Positions 25,140-33,904 are shown, counted from the stretch's first letter. The stretch: DNA of 40,982 bases from Candidatus Auribacterota bacterium (GCA_026392035.1 JAPLCX010000023.1:1-40982), one strand, 5' to 3'. Numbers and translations are program-made. The notes: generated by a model from the letters alone, not told the origin.

Positions 25140-26033
25140 TCACATCGCCTCCAGTGCCTTGATTCGCTCTTCGATAGGAGGATGTGTCGAGAATAGTTTA
25201 TTGATGACGCCGCCATGTTCCTTCAGTGGATTGACAATATACATATGAGCGGTTGCCTTGTTGGCCGCCTCCAACGGCTCGGTATCGGCATCCAATTTGC
25301 GAAGCGCGTCAGCGAGACCCGTGGGATAACGGGTGAGCATGGCTCCACTCGCGTCAGCAAGGAATTCCCTCTTTCTCGAAATGGAGAGCCTGACGAGCTG
25401 GGCGATGATCGGGGCGAGGATGGCGAGCACCAGGCCGACGACTAGGAGGATTACCTGTGCCTGTCCCCCCCCCTCCTCCCGGCGCCGCCTGCCTCCGCCC
25501 CATAAAAAGCTGCGCAGTATCCAGTCGCTGAGCAGCGCCACGACTCCGACCATCACCACGACGAGCGAGCCGAATAGGATATCGTAGTTCTTCACGTGCG
25601 AGAGCTCATGAGCGATCACCCCCTCGATCTCAAGCCTGTTGAGCTTCTGAAGGAGGCCGGTGGTCACGCAGACGACCGAGTGCTCAGGGTTTCGCCCCGT
25701 TGCAAATGCGTTGGGCGCAGTGTCTTCAATGACATAGACCCTGGGGGCCGGAATCCCCGCTGCGATTGCGAGGCCCTCCACAGCATGAAACAGGTGAGGA
25801 AATTCATGTTTCTCGAGCGGCCTTGCCCTGCTTATGGCAAGGACAATGCGGTCGCTATAGTAGTAGCTCGCGAAGGCCCAGAGGGTCGCAATGAGCACCG
25901 CCAGGACTATTCCCCCATTCCCGAGGGCGCTCAATTGACCGAATACCCATCCGAGGAAGCCGACAAAGAGCACAAATAGGACGCAGAGAATTATGGAATT
26001 CCGCTTATTTTTAGATATCTGTTCGTAAATCAT
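25140..26033 (-). CDS. htpX: HtpX-like M48 membrane metalloprotease
   Basis: A 297-residue inner-membrane zinc protease involved in membrane-protein quality control in characterised bacteria. Two N-terminal membrane helices (about 12-32 and 40-57), then the zinc motif HELSH (142-146), a second pair of helices (about 153-176 and 193-215) split by a basic/acidic loop (GGGRRRREEGGG), and the third zinc ligand Glu223 in RKREFLADASG. The C terminus has STHPPIEERIKAL. It is in the same orientation as lemA (26825-27373), its frequent neighbour, but an AT-rich orphan gene sits between them. Confidence 0.94.
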   Translation of the reverse strand: MIYEQISKNKRNSIILCVLFVLFVGFLGWVFGQLSALGNGGIVLAVLIATLWAFASYYYSDRIVLAISRARPLEKHEFPHLFHAVEGLAIAAGIPAPRVYVIEDTAPNAFATGRNPEHSVVCVTTGLLQKLNRLEIEGVIAHELSHVKNYDILFGSLVVVMVGVVALLSDWILRSFLWGGGRRRREEGGGQAQVILLVVGLVLAILAPIIAQLVRLSISRKREFLADASGAMLTRYPTGLADALRKLDADTEPLEAANKATAHMYIVNPLKEHGGVINKLFSTHPPIEERIKALEAM

Positions 26034-26037
26034 ATAT

Positions 26038-26066
26038 TAAATCCCAAATCCAAAATCCAAAAATGA
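26038..26066. repeat. 'aaatcccaaatccaaaatcc' tandem words
   Basis: Degenerate 8-bp copies (aaatccca, aaatccaa, aatccaaa) between the htpX start and the 3' end of the orphan gene. Similar words occur at 2106-2174 and 8277-8289. Confidence 0.65.
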
Positions 26067-26091
26067 AAAAGAGGATATATTTCTTTCCTTA

Positions 26092-26604
26092 TCATGGTTT
26101 TGGATATTTCATGGCGAGGTTAGATGATTGAATCAACAATATGCCTAAAAGATTACATAATGATATTCCGAAAACGATTATATAAGCAATACTCGCGAGA
26201 AGACTTCCTCCTCGTTTGCTAAAATACTTATTTCCTAATACCACAAAAGCAATCAGAATAAGAACAAACAAAGCTGTGGGTTCCAAACGCATTGAAAGAA
26301 CTCCCCACGCCGTAGACCTATCCCAAGGCATTTTAATCTTCTTAACTATTCCATTGTCATAGTAAATTACTGCAGACGTATCACTGTCCAAGAAACATAA
26401 GGGAACTAGGAATGCGATTCCACCGTCTTTGGCACTTCTTCCCGGGCGCTCCAGCAGCTTATTGGCCTCAGCTATCGTCATGTCAGGACGGATCAATTGA
26501 AATCGTCTTAAGAAAAAGAAAGAGCGAAGAGGATATATTAACCCCACCGCCAAATTAAAAACCATGCAAATAGCAAAAAGAGAGGTCAGTCTTTTACGAT
26601 CCAT
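26092..26604 (-). CDS. hypothetical membrane protein, AT-rich
   Basis: A 170-residue protein that I do not recognise. It has an N-terminal membrane helix (about 9-25), a soluble stretch of about 75 residues including RPDMTIAEANKLLERPGRS, and two C-terminal helices (about 110-124 and 135-158). The IRPDMTIAEANKLLERPG stretch is reminiscent of BamE/SmpA-type 'MTxxEVxxLLGxP' motifs, which is suggestive only. Base composition is clearly more AT-rich than the flanking htpX and lemA genes, and the gene is flanked on both sides by repeat words, so it may be a late arrival in a lemA-htpX operon. Confidence 0.6.
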   Translation of the reverse strand: MDRKRLTSLFAICMVFNLAVGLIYPLRSFFFLRRFQLIRPDMTIAEANKLLERPGRSAKDGGIAFLVPLCFLDSDTSAVIYYDNGIVKKIKMPWDRSTAWGVLSMRLEPTALFVLILIAFVVLGNKYFSKRGGSLLASIAYIIVFGISLCNLLGILLIQSSNLAMKYPKP

Positions 26605-26642
26605 TTAATCCCGCGGCATAGAGGTACTAGAGCCAAGGTAAG

Positions 26643-26722
26643 CATCCTCCCCCCTTTATGAAGGAGGATTGAGGAGGGGGATATCTTTTCCCCCATCCTG
26701 ACTTTCCCCCGCAAGGGGGAAG
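26643..26722. repeat. C/G-run hairpin repeat
   Basis: Words cctcccccctttatgaaggaggatt and gaggaggggg, then the perfect stem TTCCCCC-gcaa-GGGGGAA (26704-26721). A shorter relative, cctcccccttcgatgggggaag, is at 27463-27484. Confidence 0.75.
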
Positions 26723-26752
26723 CAAATTATTTTACCTCGTGCAGCAATCAGT

Positions 26753-26819
26753 ATTCATCCGCGCAAATCCGCGGCAAAAAATCGATATTCTCCGTGTTCT
26801 CCGTGCCTCCGTGGTGAAA
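26753..26819. repeat. 'catccgcgcaaatccgcgg' and 'tctccgtgcctccgtgg' repeat words
   Basis: A member of the dispersed cagat/ccgcgg family, followed by ctccgtgttctccgtgcctccgtgg. The latter is also seen at 23349-23365. Located just 3' of lemA. Confidence 0.65.
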
Positions 26820-26824
26820 AATAA

Positions 26825-27373
26825 TTAAAATTTCACCTTCACCGGCTCGCGGGCTGCTGCTTCCTCTATCTCGAAATACTCCTTCTCCGGGAACTTGAAC
26901 CACTGCGCGATCAGGCTCGATGGGAAGACCTCACGCGTGGTATCATAAGTCATCACCGAATCGTTGTAAAACTGCCGCGAGTAGGCGATCTTGCTCTCCG
27001 TTCCGGCGAGTTCCTCCTGGAGCATCAGGAAGTTCTGGTTCGCCTTGAGCTCCGGGTAATTCTCTGCGACCGCGAAGAGCGACTTCAACGCGCCGGTGAG
27101 CATATTCTCCGCCTGCCCCTGCTCCCCCACCGTCGAGGCATTGATGGCCTTCGTGCGCGCCTCCGTCACTTTCTGGAACACCTCCCGCTCGTGAGCCGCG
27201 TACCCCTTTACCGTCTCGATCAGGTTGGGAATCAGATCGTACCGCCTTTTGAGCTGCACGTCGATCTGCGACCAGGCGTTCTCTATCCTGTTCCTCAACC
27301 TCACGAGCCTGTTATAGGCAACAACCACGTACAGGACTATAACCGCAACAACCGCAAGGATGATCTTGCCCAT
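26825..27373 (-). CDS. lemA: LemA family protein
   Basis: A 182-residue membrane-anchored coiled-coil protein. One N-terminal helix (residues 3-20) is followed by the family signature [43 protein letters not shown], then [23 protein letters not shown] and [22 protein letters not shown]. The role is unknown, but it is commonly encoded with HtpX, as here. A ribosome site AGGAGGC precedes ATG 27373. Confidence 0.95.
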   Translation of the reverse strand: MGKIILAVVAVIVLYVVVAYNRLVRLRNRIENAWSQIDVQLKRRYDLIPNLIETVKGYAAHEREVFQKVTEARTKAINASTVGEQGQAENMLTGALKSLFAVAENYPELKANQNFLMLQEELAGTESKIAYSRQFYNDSVMTYDTTREVFPSSLIAQWFKFPEKEYFEIEEAAAREPVKVKF

Positions 27374-27532
27374 CTGAGCCTCCTTTCTCTTTTATCACAT
27401 GACGAGCGTATTATATCATAATCTCGTGCTCTTCCATCCTGTATGGCCAAACCCGGAAAATACCTCCCCCTTCGATGGGGGAAGCAAGGTGGGGATGAAC
27501 TACTCAGTAACGCATGCGGGTGGGATCATCGC

Positions 27533-28063
27533 CTACCGTGCGTAGAGATCGTTCCCTTTGCAGTCAATGGCGACGATCGCAGGAAAGTTCTCCACCGCGA
27601 GCTCGGTAATCGCCTCGGCGCCAAGATCCTCATAGGCAACAACCCTCGCTTTCTTGACACGTGCGGCGAGGAGCGCCCCCGCGCCGCCCACCGCCGCGAA
27701 ATACACAGCCCCATGCTTCTTCATCGCATCGATCACTTCCTTGCTCCTCGGCCCCTTCCCGATCATCCCCTTCAGGCCGAGCTCCATCGTCTTCGGGGCG
27801 AACGCGTCCATCCGGTAGCTCGTGGTCGGCCCCACCGAACCGATCGGTTTTCCCGGCGGCGCCGGAGAAGGGCCAGCATAGTAAATAATCTGGCCCTCCA
27901 GCTCAACCGGCGGCTTCTCCCCCTTGGCCACGGCCTCCGTGAGTCTCTGGTGTGCCGCATCGCGAGCCGTATAGATGATCCCCGTGATGAGGACGCTGTC
28001 GCCGGCCCTTAATTTACCCACGACCTCATCTGTGAGTGGAGTCCGTATCTCTATAGCTGACAT
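27533..28063 (-). CDS. fumB: class I (Fe-S) fumarate hydratase / hydro-lyase, beta subunit
   Basis: A 176-residue C-terminal-type subunit of the iron-sulfur fumarate hydratase / L-tartrate dehydratase family, catalysing fumarate to malate with the alpha subunit. Family marks are TPLTDEVVGKLRAGDSVLITG, YTARDAAHQRL, YYAGPSPAPPGKPIGSVGPTTS, MIGKGPRS and a final AIDCKGNDLY. A strong AAGGAGGT site precedes ATG 28063. The alpha gene, normally immediately upstream, lies 9.4 kb away at 37528-38370 in the same orientation, with a restriction/toxin island between them. Only 21 bases separate it from the res stop. Confidence 0.92.
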   Translation of the reverse strand: MSAIEIRTPLTDEVVGKLRAGDSVLITGIIYTARDAAHQRLTEAVAKGEKPPVELEGQIIYYAGPSPAPPGKPIGSVGPTTSYRMDAFAPKTMELGLKGMIGKGPRSKEVIDAMKKHGAVYFAAVGGAGALLAARVKKARVVAYEDLGAEAITELAVENFPAIVAIDCKGNDLYAR

Positions 28064-28084
28064 ATCATACCTCCTTGAAAGATT

Positions 28085-30814
28085 TTATCCCTCCCGTGAC
28101 TGTTTCGGGGCAGCCCCGTCGCAAAATACGTAGGTCGCGGTCAACCCCTGGAGTGTCTTGTTGTCCTCAATTTCATCATGCGGTATCAGCAGATACGACC
28201 ACGGTTTGCCGCCGTGTTTGCGCTCGTGCTCCGTAGCGTACCTGCACCATTCCGCCGCGGCACTGGCCTTGGCTTGCACCTCTTCATCCGCTATCTCATT
28301 CGCGGCCTTCGGCTCACAAAGAAACTTCGCCGTCTCGGTCTCGACCACGAAATCCGGCTCGTAGGACGCCTCACTCGCGTAGTGAATCTGGAAGTCGCCT
28401 TTTGCGGGTTTGAACCATTTCAGGACATCCTTGTCGTTTTCCAGAATGACCGCGAAGCGACGCTCCGAGTCCGAATCGAACTTCTGGACCCGGTAAAGGC
28501 ACTTCCCGAACCCGGCAAAGAGCATCTTGCGAATGTCCTGTTTGTTCGAGACCGGCGCGCGGAAATCCCGCTCGGTTTCCCCGGCGGGGGCCGAGTAGTT
28601 GTTGGGGCGCATCGTCGTGAAACCCTTGCTCACGTGCGCTTCATAAGCCGCCGCCTTCTCCTGGTAGTGTTCTTGCATCTGGGCGTGGATCATGCTCACC
28701 AATGCCTGCTTGTGGTACTGAACGCCATTCAATACCTCGTCCTCATTTTTTAGATATAACCGTAAATGCGCCACAACTTGCCCGGCCAGTTTGTAGAGCA
28801 GCCCCGCGTGGTCGTCGTAGCAAATGTCGTTGAAGTCAATAAGACCGCGCACGAGGTAGTCTTCGAGCTTCTCCTCCGGCACAATACCGGTGCCACTCAA
28901 GAGCCGATGCTGTTCCCGCCGGTGCAGTTCCTGAATAAGAATCTCGTTGTCCACCGGCTGAAGGCGGATGCCGTTGAGGTTAAGTCTGAACTCCCGATAG
29001 CCTCGCGTCACATCGCCCACGGGCTGGATCGTGATCCGGGGGATATCAATCGAAAGCTCGTTCCGGAGCATGATGGTCCTGGCCACGACCTCGGCCACAT
29101 TGACTTTCTCCCCTACCCCTTCCAATTCTCCCTGGGCCGGGGTAATGATTTCCTTCACTTTCTCGACAATCTGTTTCTGAATTTCCGGCTTGGTCAGGTC
29201 GGACGAACGCGGCAGGCGTTCGTACTCACGTCGAATGACCTCCAGCGTGGCCTTCGCCGCCTCCTGTTGCCCGGGCGAATCGAAGAGGAGCCTTTGCTGG
29301 GAGGGCGCCCCCCCATTCTTTCTATACGTGGAAGTGGACTCGTTCATACGATTCACAATCTCCGGTTCGGCCACCACCACCTTGGACCGCTCGTCGTTGA
29401 CGTAAACGACCTTCAGGCCACCCCGGATGACGGAATCCGGGCTATTGGCGTAATCCACAATCTCCTGAAACTTGTCGTGCGATACGATGGTCAAACGGTC
29501 CACCGCGCCCACGCCCGTCCGCTTTCCATAGGGCAGACGCAGACCGCGGCCGATGGACTGCTCCACGAGCGTTTTCGAGCTCGCAGCCCGGAGAGGGACT
29601 ATGGTATAGAGGTTTGTGACGTCCCAGCCTTCCTTGAGCATGTTGACGTGGATAACGATTTCCGTCGGGTTCTCCGGTTTTTCCACGTTGATGAGCTGCT
29701 CGATGGTCTCGTCCTTCTCCTCGCCGCTCTGCTTCGAATGGACCTGGATAACTTTGCCCTTATAGCGGCCCTCGAAGAAATCCTTCTCCCCGATTGCATT
29801 CATGAGGGCGTCGGCATGACCGGTATCCCGCGCGATCACCAGCATAAAGGGCTTCACGATGGGCTTGCCGTTCTCTCGAGCGTAAACCTCCAGTTCGACT
29901 TTGGTGTTCTCGTGAATGCGAACGCCATCCTCGAGTTTCAGCCGCTCCAGCCCGGCCTCGTCATAGTTCCGGGCATCGAAGTTCTCGCGGGTCGCCACGG
30001 CGGGTTCCTTGACGAACCCATCCGTCATGGCGTTCGACAGCGGATAGCTGTAGATGACGTTCTGGAAAGGCTGGGTGCCGCCGCCGCGTTCCACGTGCGG
30101 CGTGGCGGTAAATTCCAGGCCCAGGATGGGCGCAAGCTCGCTGATGGCCTTCATCCCCGCCGATGCCCGATAGCGGTGGGACTCGTCCATGAGAAGCACA
30201 AGATCGTCCAGCTTCGATAGGTAATCGAAATAGCTCTGCCCGATGTATTCCTGAAGCCGTCGGAAACGCGGGACATTGCTTTTGGCCGCGCCCTTGGGCG
30301 TCTCGATGCTCGTGATCTTCGAGATGTTGAAGATATTGACGTGCACCCTCTCATCCTCGCCAAAGAGCGTCCTGGCCCTAACGCCGCGTCCGCTCTCATA
30401 GTTGTCGCCGGTGATGATCTCCGGCGGTTCGACCGCGAACTCGGCGATGCCTTGGAATACATACTTGGGTGTATTGGGAGTGAAGTCGGCGATGAGCTTG
30501 TTGTAGATGGTCAGGTTCGGTGCGAGCACGAAGAAGTGCCGGATGCCCTCGGCCTTGTAAAGGTAGGCGATGAACGCGCCCATGAGGCGCGTCTTGCCCA
30601 CGCCCGTCGCCAGGGCGAAGCAGAGCGAGGGAAAGTCCCTTTCGAAGTCGGCGACTGTCGGGTACTCGGCTTGAATCGCCTTGAGCGTCCCGGCAATATC
30701 GGCGTTCTTCTCCATCGGGACGATGTCGCAGAGCCGGGCGAGAATCTCCAGCGAATCACGCTGGGGGGGCCGGAGGCTGAGGCGGTTGGCGATGGTGTTG
30801 ACGTGCGGATTCAT
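28085..30814 (-). CDS. res: type III restriction enzyme Res subunit (DEAD-box helicase-nuclease)
   Basis: A 909-residue superfamily 2 translocase with a C-terminal nuclease. Motif I is ATGVGKT (69-75), motif II DESH (210-213), motif III FTATPH (235-240), and motif VI lies in LVEQSIGRGLRLPYG. The PD-(D/E)xK nuclease is near the end: PD (820-821), then Glu834-Pro-Lys836 in LCEPKA. It would cut DNA when Mod-bound complexes at unmethylated sites meet. The ATG overlaps the stop of the YhcG-like gene by four bases, so mod, the nuclease and res are one coupled operon. Confidence 0.9.
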   Translation of the reverse strand: MNPHVNTIANRLSLRPPQRDSLEILARLCDIVPMEKNADIAGTLKAIQAEYPTVADFERDFPSLCFALATGVGKTRLMGAFIAYLYKAEGIRHFFVLAPNLTIYNKLIADFTPNTPKYVFQGIAEFAVEPPEIITGDNYESGRGVRARTLFGEDERVHVNIFNISKITSIETPKGAAKSNVPRFRRLQEYIGQSYFDYLSKLDDLVLLMDESHRYRASAGMKAISELAPILGLEFTATPHVERGGGTQPFQNVIYSYPLSNAMTDGFVKEPAVATRENFDARNYDEAGLERLKLEDGVRIHENTKVELEVYARENGKPIVKPFMLVIARDTGHADALMNAIGEKDFFEGRYKGKVIQVHSKQSGEEKDETIEQLINVEKPENPTEIVIHVNMLKEGWDVTNLYTIVPLRAASSKTLVEQSIGRGLRLPYGKRTGVGAVDRLTIVSHDKFQEIVDYANSPDSVIRGGLKVVYVNDERSKVVVAEPEIVNRMNESTSTYRKNGGAPSQQRLLFDSPGQQEAAKATLEVIRREYERLPRSSDLTKPEIQKQIVEKVKEIITPAQGELEGVGEKVNVAEVVARTIMLRNELSIDIPRITIQPVGDVTRGYREFRLNLNGIRLQPVDNEILIQELHRREQHRLLSGTGIVPEEKLEDYLVRGLIDFNDICYDDHAGLLYKLAGQVVAHLRLYLKNEDEVLNGVQYHKQALVSMIHAQMQEHYQEKAAAYEAHVSKGFTTMRPNNYSAPAGETERDFRAPVSNKQDIRKMLFAGFGKCLYRVQKFDSDSERRFAVILENDKDVLKWFKPAKGDFQIHYASEASYEPDFVVETETAKFLCEPKAANEIADEEVQAKASAAAEWCRYATEHERKHGGKPWSYLLIPHDEIEDNKTLQGLTATYVFCDGAAPKQSREG

Positions 30815-32079
30815 TTCGCACCCCTGTTCCGCTTCGGCGCGGAAAGCGCCCTCACCTCGCGCCGGAGTTCGGCCTGGAGTTCGGCCTCGCTCGGAAGATA
30901 TAGTTTGTACCGGCTGGCGAATATCTTCTTCTGCTGATCTTTACCCAGCGTATATCGGACGACGGCATCGTTCTTGTCCGCGCAGAGAATCAGCCCCAAT
31001 GTCGGATTGTCGCCCTCTGTCCGGCGTTCGCGGTCGTAGTAGTTAACATAAAGCTGGAGCTGGCCCAGATCCTGATGCGTGAGTTTGCTGGTCTTGAGGT
31101 CAATGATGATGTAGCACTTCAGAATGGTGTGGTAGAAGACGAGGTCGATGTAGAAGTGGTCGCCGTCCAGCGTAAGCCGTTCCTGCCGGGCCACGAAGGC
31201 AAAGCCCTTGCCCAGCTCCAGCAGGAAGATTTGCAGATTGCTGATCAACGCCTCCTCAAGATCGGTCTCCACCAGTTTCGGTGACTCCGGTAGGCCCAGG
31301 AACTCCATGACAACCGGGTCTTTGAAGACATCGGCCGGTCTCTGGACCTCGTGCCCCTTGGTTGCCAGTCGCATCAATCCTTTCTTGTCCCGGCTCAAGG
31401 CCAGACGCTCATAGAGAAGGCTGTTGATCTGCCGTTCCAGTTCCCGCGCTGCCCAGTTGTTCTTGATGGCTTCGATCTCGTAGAACGCGCGAGCCTCCGC
31501 CTTGTCCACGCGCAACAGCGTCCGGTAGTGCGTCCAGGACAGGTTGGGGTGCAGGAATCCTGGTTGCCAGGATTGGCTACGCGGCGCGTAGCCTTTCGTG
31601 ATACCGCCAGCCAGCGGCTCTATCAGAAAAAGGCCGCGCTCCGCGTCGAAAATCGCAGGCGCGCTGGATTTCCGAGGCGGTGCGTCGGATTTCCCACGCG
31701 GCGCGTGGGAAATCTTCGGCCCATCGTCGCCAAGCTGGTTGCGAGATTCCCCACGCACTGCGTGGGGAATCCGGCTCTCGACAAGATTGGGGTAAGTCAG
31801 ATAAAAGTCCCGAAAGTGTTCGAGGTTGTTGACCGAATAGCCTCTGCCGAAATCCTTCTCCATCCTGGTGGAAAGGTCCGCGATTAAGCGCGCGCCATAA
31901 TCGGCTCTCTTTCCGCCCCTCTGCACTTCCTCCACGATCTCCCGTCCGATCAGCCAGTTGGCCACCACTTGGGTCGTGTTCACCGAGCGGGCCACGGTGC
32001 TTCTGGCGAAATCCAGTATCTGCCGGATGCGTTCATACATCTGCAACGATGGTTTCGATAAGCCTGTTTTTAGTTTCAC
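30811..32079 (-). CDS. YhcG-like PD-(D/E)xK nuclease (DUF1016) with palindrome-encoded insert
   Basis: A 422-residue protein with the DUF1016 N-terminal helical domain (ANWLIGREIVEEVQRG, then FGRGYSVNNLEHFRDFY) and the C-terminal nuclease domain (FYIDLVFYHTILKCYIIIDLK, with the acidic and DLK residues). E. coli YhcG is about 375 residues. The extra length is largely residues 101-175, encoded by DNA made of palindromes (31556-31771), giving repeated IPHAVRGES / ISHAPRGKS / YAPRSQS peptides. It starts with GTG 32079, overlapping the mod stop (GTGA), and its stop overlaps the res start. DUF1016 nucleases are often found with restriction systems. Placement inside a mod-res operon suggests an accessory nuclease or regulator; the role is unproven. 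Confidence 0.87.
   Translation of the reverse strand: MKLKTGLSKPSLQMYERIRQILDFARSTVARSVNTTQVVANWLIGREIVEEVQRGGKRADYGARLIADLSTRMEKDFGRGYSVNNLEHFRDFYLTYPNLVESRIPHAVRGESRNQLGDDGPKISHAPRGKSDAPPRKSSAPAIFDAERGLFLIEPLAGGITKGYAPRSQSWQPGFLHPNLSWTHYRTLLRVDKAEARAFYEIEAIKNNWAARELERQINSLLYERLALSRDKKGLMRLATKGHEVQRPADVFKDPVVMEFLGLPESPKLVETDLEEALISNLQIFLLELGKGFAFVARQERLTLDGDHFYIDLVFYHTILKCYIIIDLKTSKLTHQDLGQLQLYVNYYDRERRTEGDNPTLGLILCADKNDAVVRYTLGKDQQKKIFASRYKLYLPSEAELQAELRREVRALSAPKRNRGAK
31556..31771. repeat. four palindromes within the YhcG-like gene
   Basis: Aatcctgg/ccaggatt (31556-31574), ggctacgcg/cgcgtagcc (31575-31593), a 13-bp-arm palindrome gatttcccacgcg/cgcgtgggaaatc (31688-31714) and a second, gattccccacgca/tgcgtggggaatc (31745-31771), plus a decayed copy near 31667-31690. 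All arms are perfect and one to three bases apart. All are in frame with the gene. Confidence 0.9.
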
Positions 32080-33779
32080 GGTTTCTTCTCCTGCGGCGGA
32101 AGGTCAAAAAGCGATGGTTGCTGGATCTGCGCCCGCCGCTCTGCTTTCGTGCGTGTTTTCTTCTTTTGCTCATCCGCGGTCATCTGCGCAATCGGAGGTT
32201 CCTCTCTGATCGGCAGATTCTCAATCTCCAAGCTATAGTCGTCCTTGCCCCATTCGCAACGGGTCAGGACAGCCTTTGGAATTTTCTTCACCGTCAAATT
32301 GGGAAAATCGTCGAGGCTCTTTACCCGGAACGCCCCGCACATAATGAGGAGCGAGCGGCCTTCGCCCACCTCGTCCGAAAGCTTCTGTAGTTGCTCGCGG
32401 GTGAGCGTTTGAGTAGTCACATAGATGAAATCGTTCTCGGTGGAATGGCCGTGTTGCCAGTACACCGTCTCGCTCGGGGCATAGCTAAAGCCCTCCAGCT
32501 TGCAAATCGCCTCAGCCAGCATGGCGGGATTGTACTCCTTGCTGATGACCCAGTTGCCGAACTGGTCCTTCTCGAGAAGGGACGGCCCAAGGCGATAGTA
32601 GCGGAATCCGCCGCCGCCTTTCCAGCCCACGGCCCCCGTGATTCCGCCCTTGTCCTCGCCGTCGATGACCTTCTTCAGCCGCGGGATAATATGCGTGTGG
32701 CAGTGCTCGCCAAGTTCCACCATGATCCATCGGCGCCCCATCTTGTGCGCTACTGCTCCTGTGGTGCCTGAACCAGCGAAGGAGTCGAGGACCAAGTCCC
32801 CCGGACGGCTGCCCAGTTCGAGGATGCGCTGGAGAAGGCGTTCCGGTTTTGGGGTCGAAAACACATCTTCAGTATTGAAGGCAATGGCTTCTTTTTTCGC
32901 ATCCTGGTTGTGGCCAACCTCTTCATGAAGCCAGATGGTTTTGCAGACAGCACCTTGCTTCACCTCTGAGAGAAACCGCTTGATTCGAGGAACATTGGTT
33001 CCCTTGGGACCAAACCAAATACGATTATCCTTTTTGTATTCTTCAAGTCGTTGTTTTGAAAGGCGCCAACAAGAACCACCTGGAGGATTTACTATTCGCC
33101 CAGAAGGAGTTGTAATAGAGTAATCATATTCTGCAGAATAAGTTTTTACATCAAGGCCACCAGACATCCATTTTCCACGAGGGTCGTTATCTGGATTTTT
33201 ATAACGCGCGTTCATTTCATCAGTACGTGGCAAGGGAAAGGGCCTCCAGATTTCTTTGTTCTTTGCAAAAACTAAAATGTGGTCGTGGCTATCAGACAGC
33301 CACTTAGCATCATTCTGTGGTGAAAATTTCTTTTGCCAAATGGCATTTGCCACAAAGTGTTGTCGTCCAAAAACCTCGTCACATAGCACCTTCAAGTAGT
33401 GACATTCGTTGTCGTCAATGGTCATCCAAAGAGAGCCATCCACTGCAAGTAAACGATGGACAAGCTCCAACCGATCTCGCATGAGCGACAACCAAAGCGA
33501 ATGCTCGATCCCGTCGTCGTATTGCTTGAACGCCGAGCCGGTGTTGTAGGGCGGGTCTATGAAGACGCACTTGATCTTCCCCGCGAACTCCTGCTCCAGC
33601 GCCTTGAGGGCGAGGAGGTTGTCGCCGAAGATGAGCCGATTGTCGAAAAGGTCGCTCTTGCCGGTTCGGAATAACGCGTGGTGGGACTTGGCCGGATCTT
33701 CGACAAGGATGCGCGGCTCCAGCTTCGGCCGGTTCTCCTTCCCGATCCAGGTTAGCTCTAACTTTTGCTTATTATTCAT
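32076..33779 (-). CDS. mod: type III DNA methyltransferase Mod subunit (beta-class, N6-adenine/N4-cytosine)
   Basis: A 567-residue DNA methyltransferase. The catalytic DPPY (75-78, IDPPYNTGSAF) precedes the SAM-binding FAGSGTTG (334-341), the order of beta-class enzymes such as type III Mod. The target-recognition region lies between them (about 110-300) and its DNA is far more AT-rich than both ends of the gene: 22 G/C of 60 at 33001-33060 against 40 of 60 at 32761-32820. In type III systems Mod recognises the site and protects it by methylating one strand. Its stop overlaps the GTG of the nuclease gene. A TATAAT box lies 97-102 bases upstream of the ATG. Confidence 0.93.
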   Translation of the reverse strand: MNNKQKLELTWIGKENRPKLEPRILVEDPAKSHHALFRTGKSDLFDNRLIFGDNLLALKALEQEFAGKIKCVFIDPPYNTGSAFKQYDDGIEHSLWLSLMRDRLELVHRLLAVDGSLWMTIDDNECHYLKVLCDEVFGRQHFVANAIWQKKFSPQNDAKWLSDSHDHILVFAKNKEIWRPFPLPRTDEMNARYKNPDNDPRGKWMSGGLDVKTYSAEYDYSITTPSGRIVNPPGGSCWRLSKQRLEEYKKDNRIWFGPKGTNVPRIKRFLSEVKQGAVCKTIWLHEEVGHNQDAKKEAIAFNTEDVFSTPKPERLLQRILELGSRPGDLVLDSFAGSGTTGAVAHKMGRRWIMVELGEHCHTHIIPRLKKVIDGEDKGGITGAVGWKGGGGFRYYRLGPSLLEKDQFGNWVISKEYNPAMLAEAICKLEGFSYAPSETVYWQHGHSTENDFIYVTTQTLTREQLQKLSDEVGEGRSLLIMCGAFRVKSLDDFPNLTVKKIPKAVLTRCEWGKDDYSLEIENLPIREEPPIAQMTADEQKKKTRTKAERRAQIQQPSLFDLPPQEKKP

Positions 33780-33875
33780 CGTTCAATTCCCATGCATGTC
33801 AGAGGCCGGCTTGCCTGCCACAGTCCCGATCTCTCCAGATTGATTATTCCGCTACTCTGTCAACTCGATTGAGTG

Positions 33876-33904
33876 ATTATATCATCGTAGTCTTGTCACG
33901 ATAA
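33876..33904 (-). promoter_or_regulatory. putative promoter of the mod-nuclease-res operon
   Basis: Consensus -10 TATAAT (33881-33876), a 17-base spacer and a weak -35 TTATCG (33904-33899), which would give a leader of about 90 bases before mod. The perfect -10 is the main support. Confidence 0.35.

Noticed and set aside
26704-26721. Rho-independent terminator
   Set aside because: The TTCCCCC/GGGGGAA stem is perfect but is not followed by a T tract on either strand; related copies elsewhere mark it as a repeat.
28766-30220. A 484-codon plus-strand open frame opposite res
   Set aside because: It is the antisense shadow of a gene with intact helicase motifs and has no recognisable domain.
33858-33863. 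TTGACA as the -35 of mod
   Set aside because: The match is perfect, but no -10-like hexamer lies 15-19 bases downstream on the minus strand.
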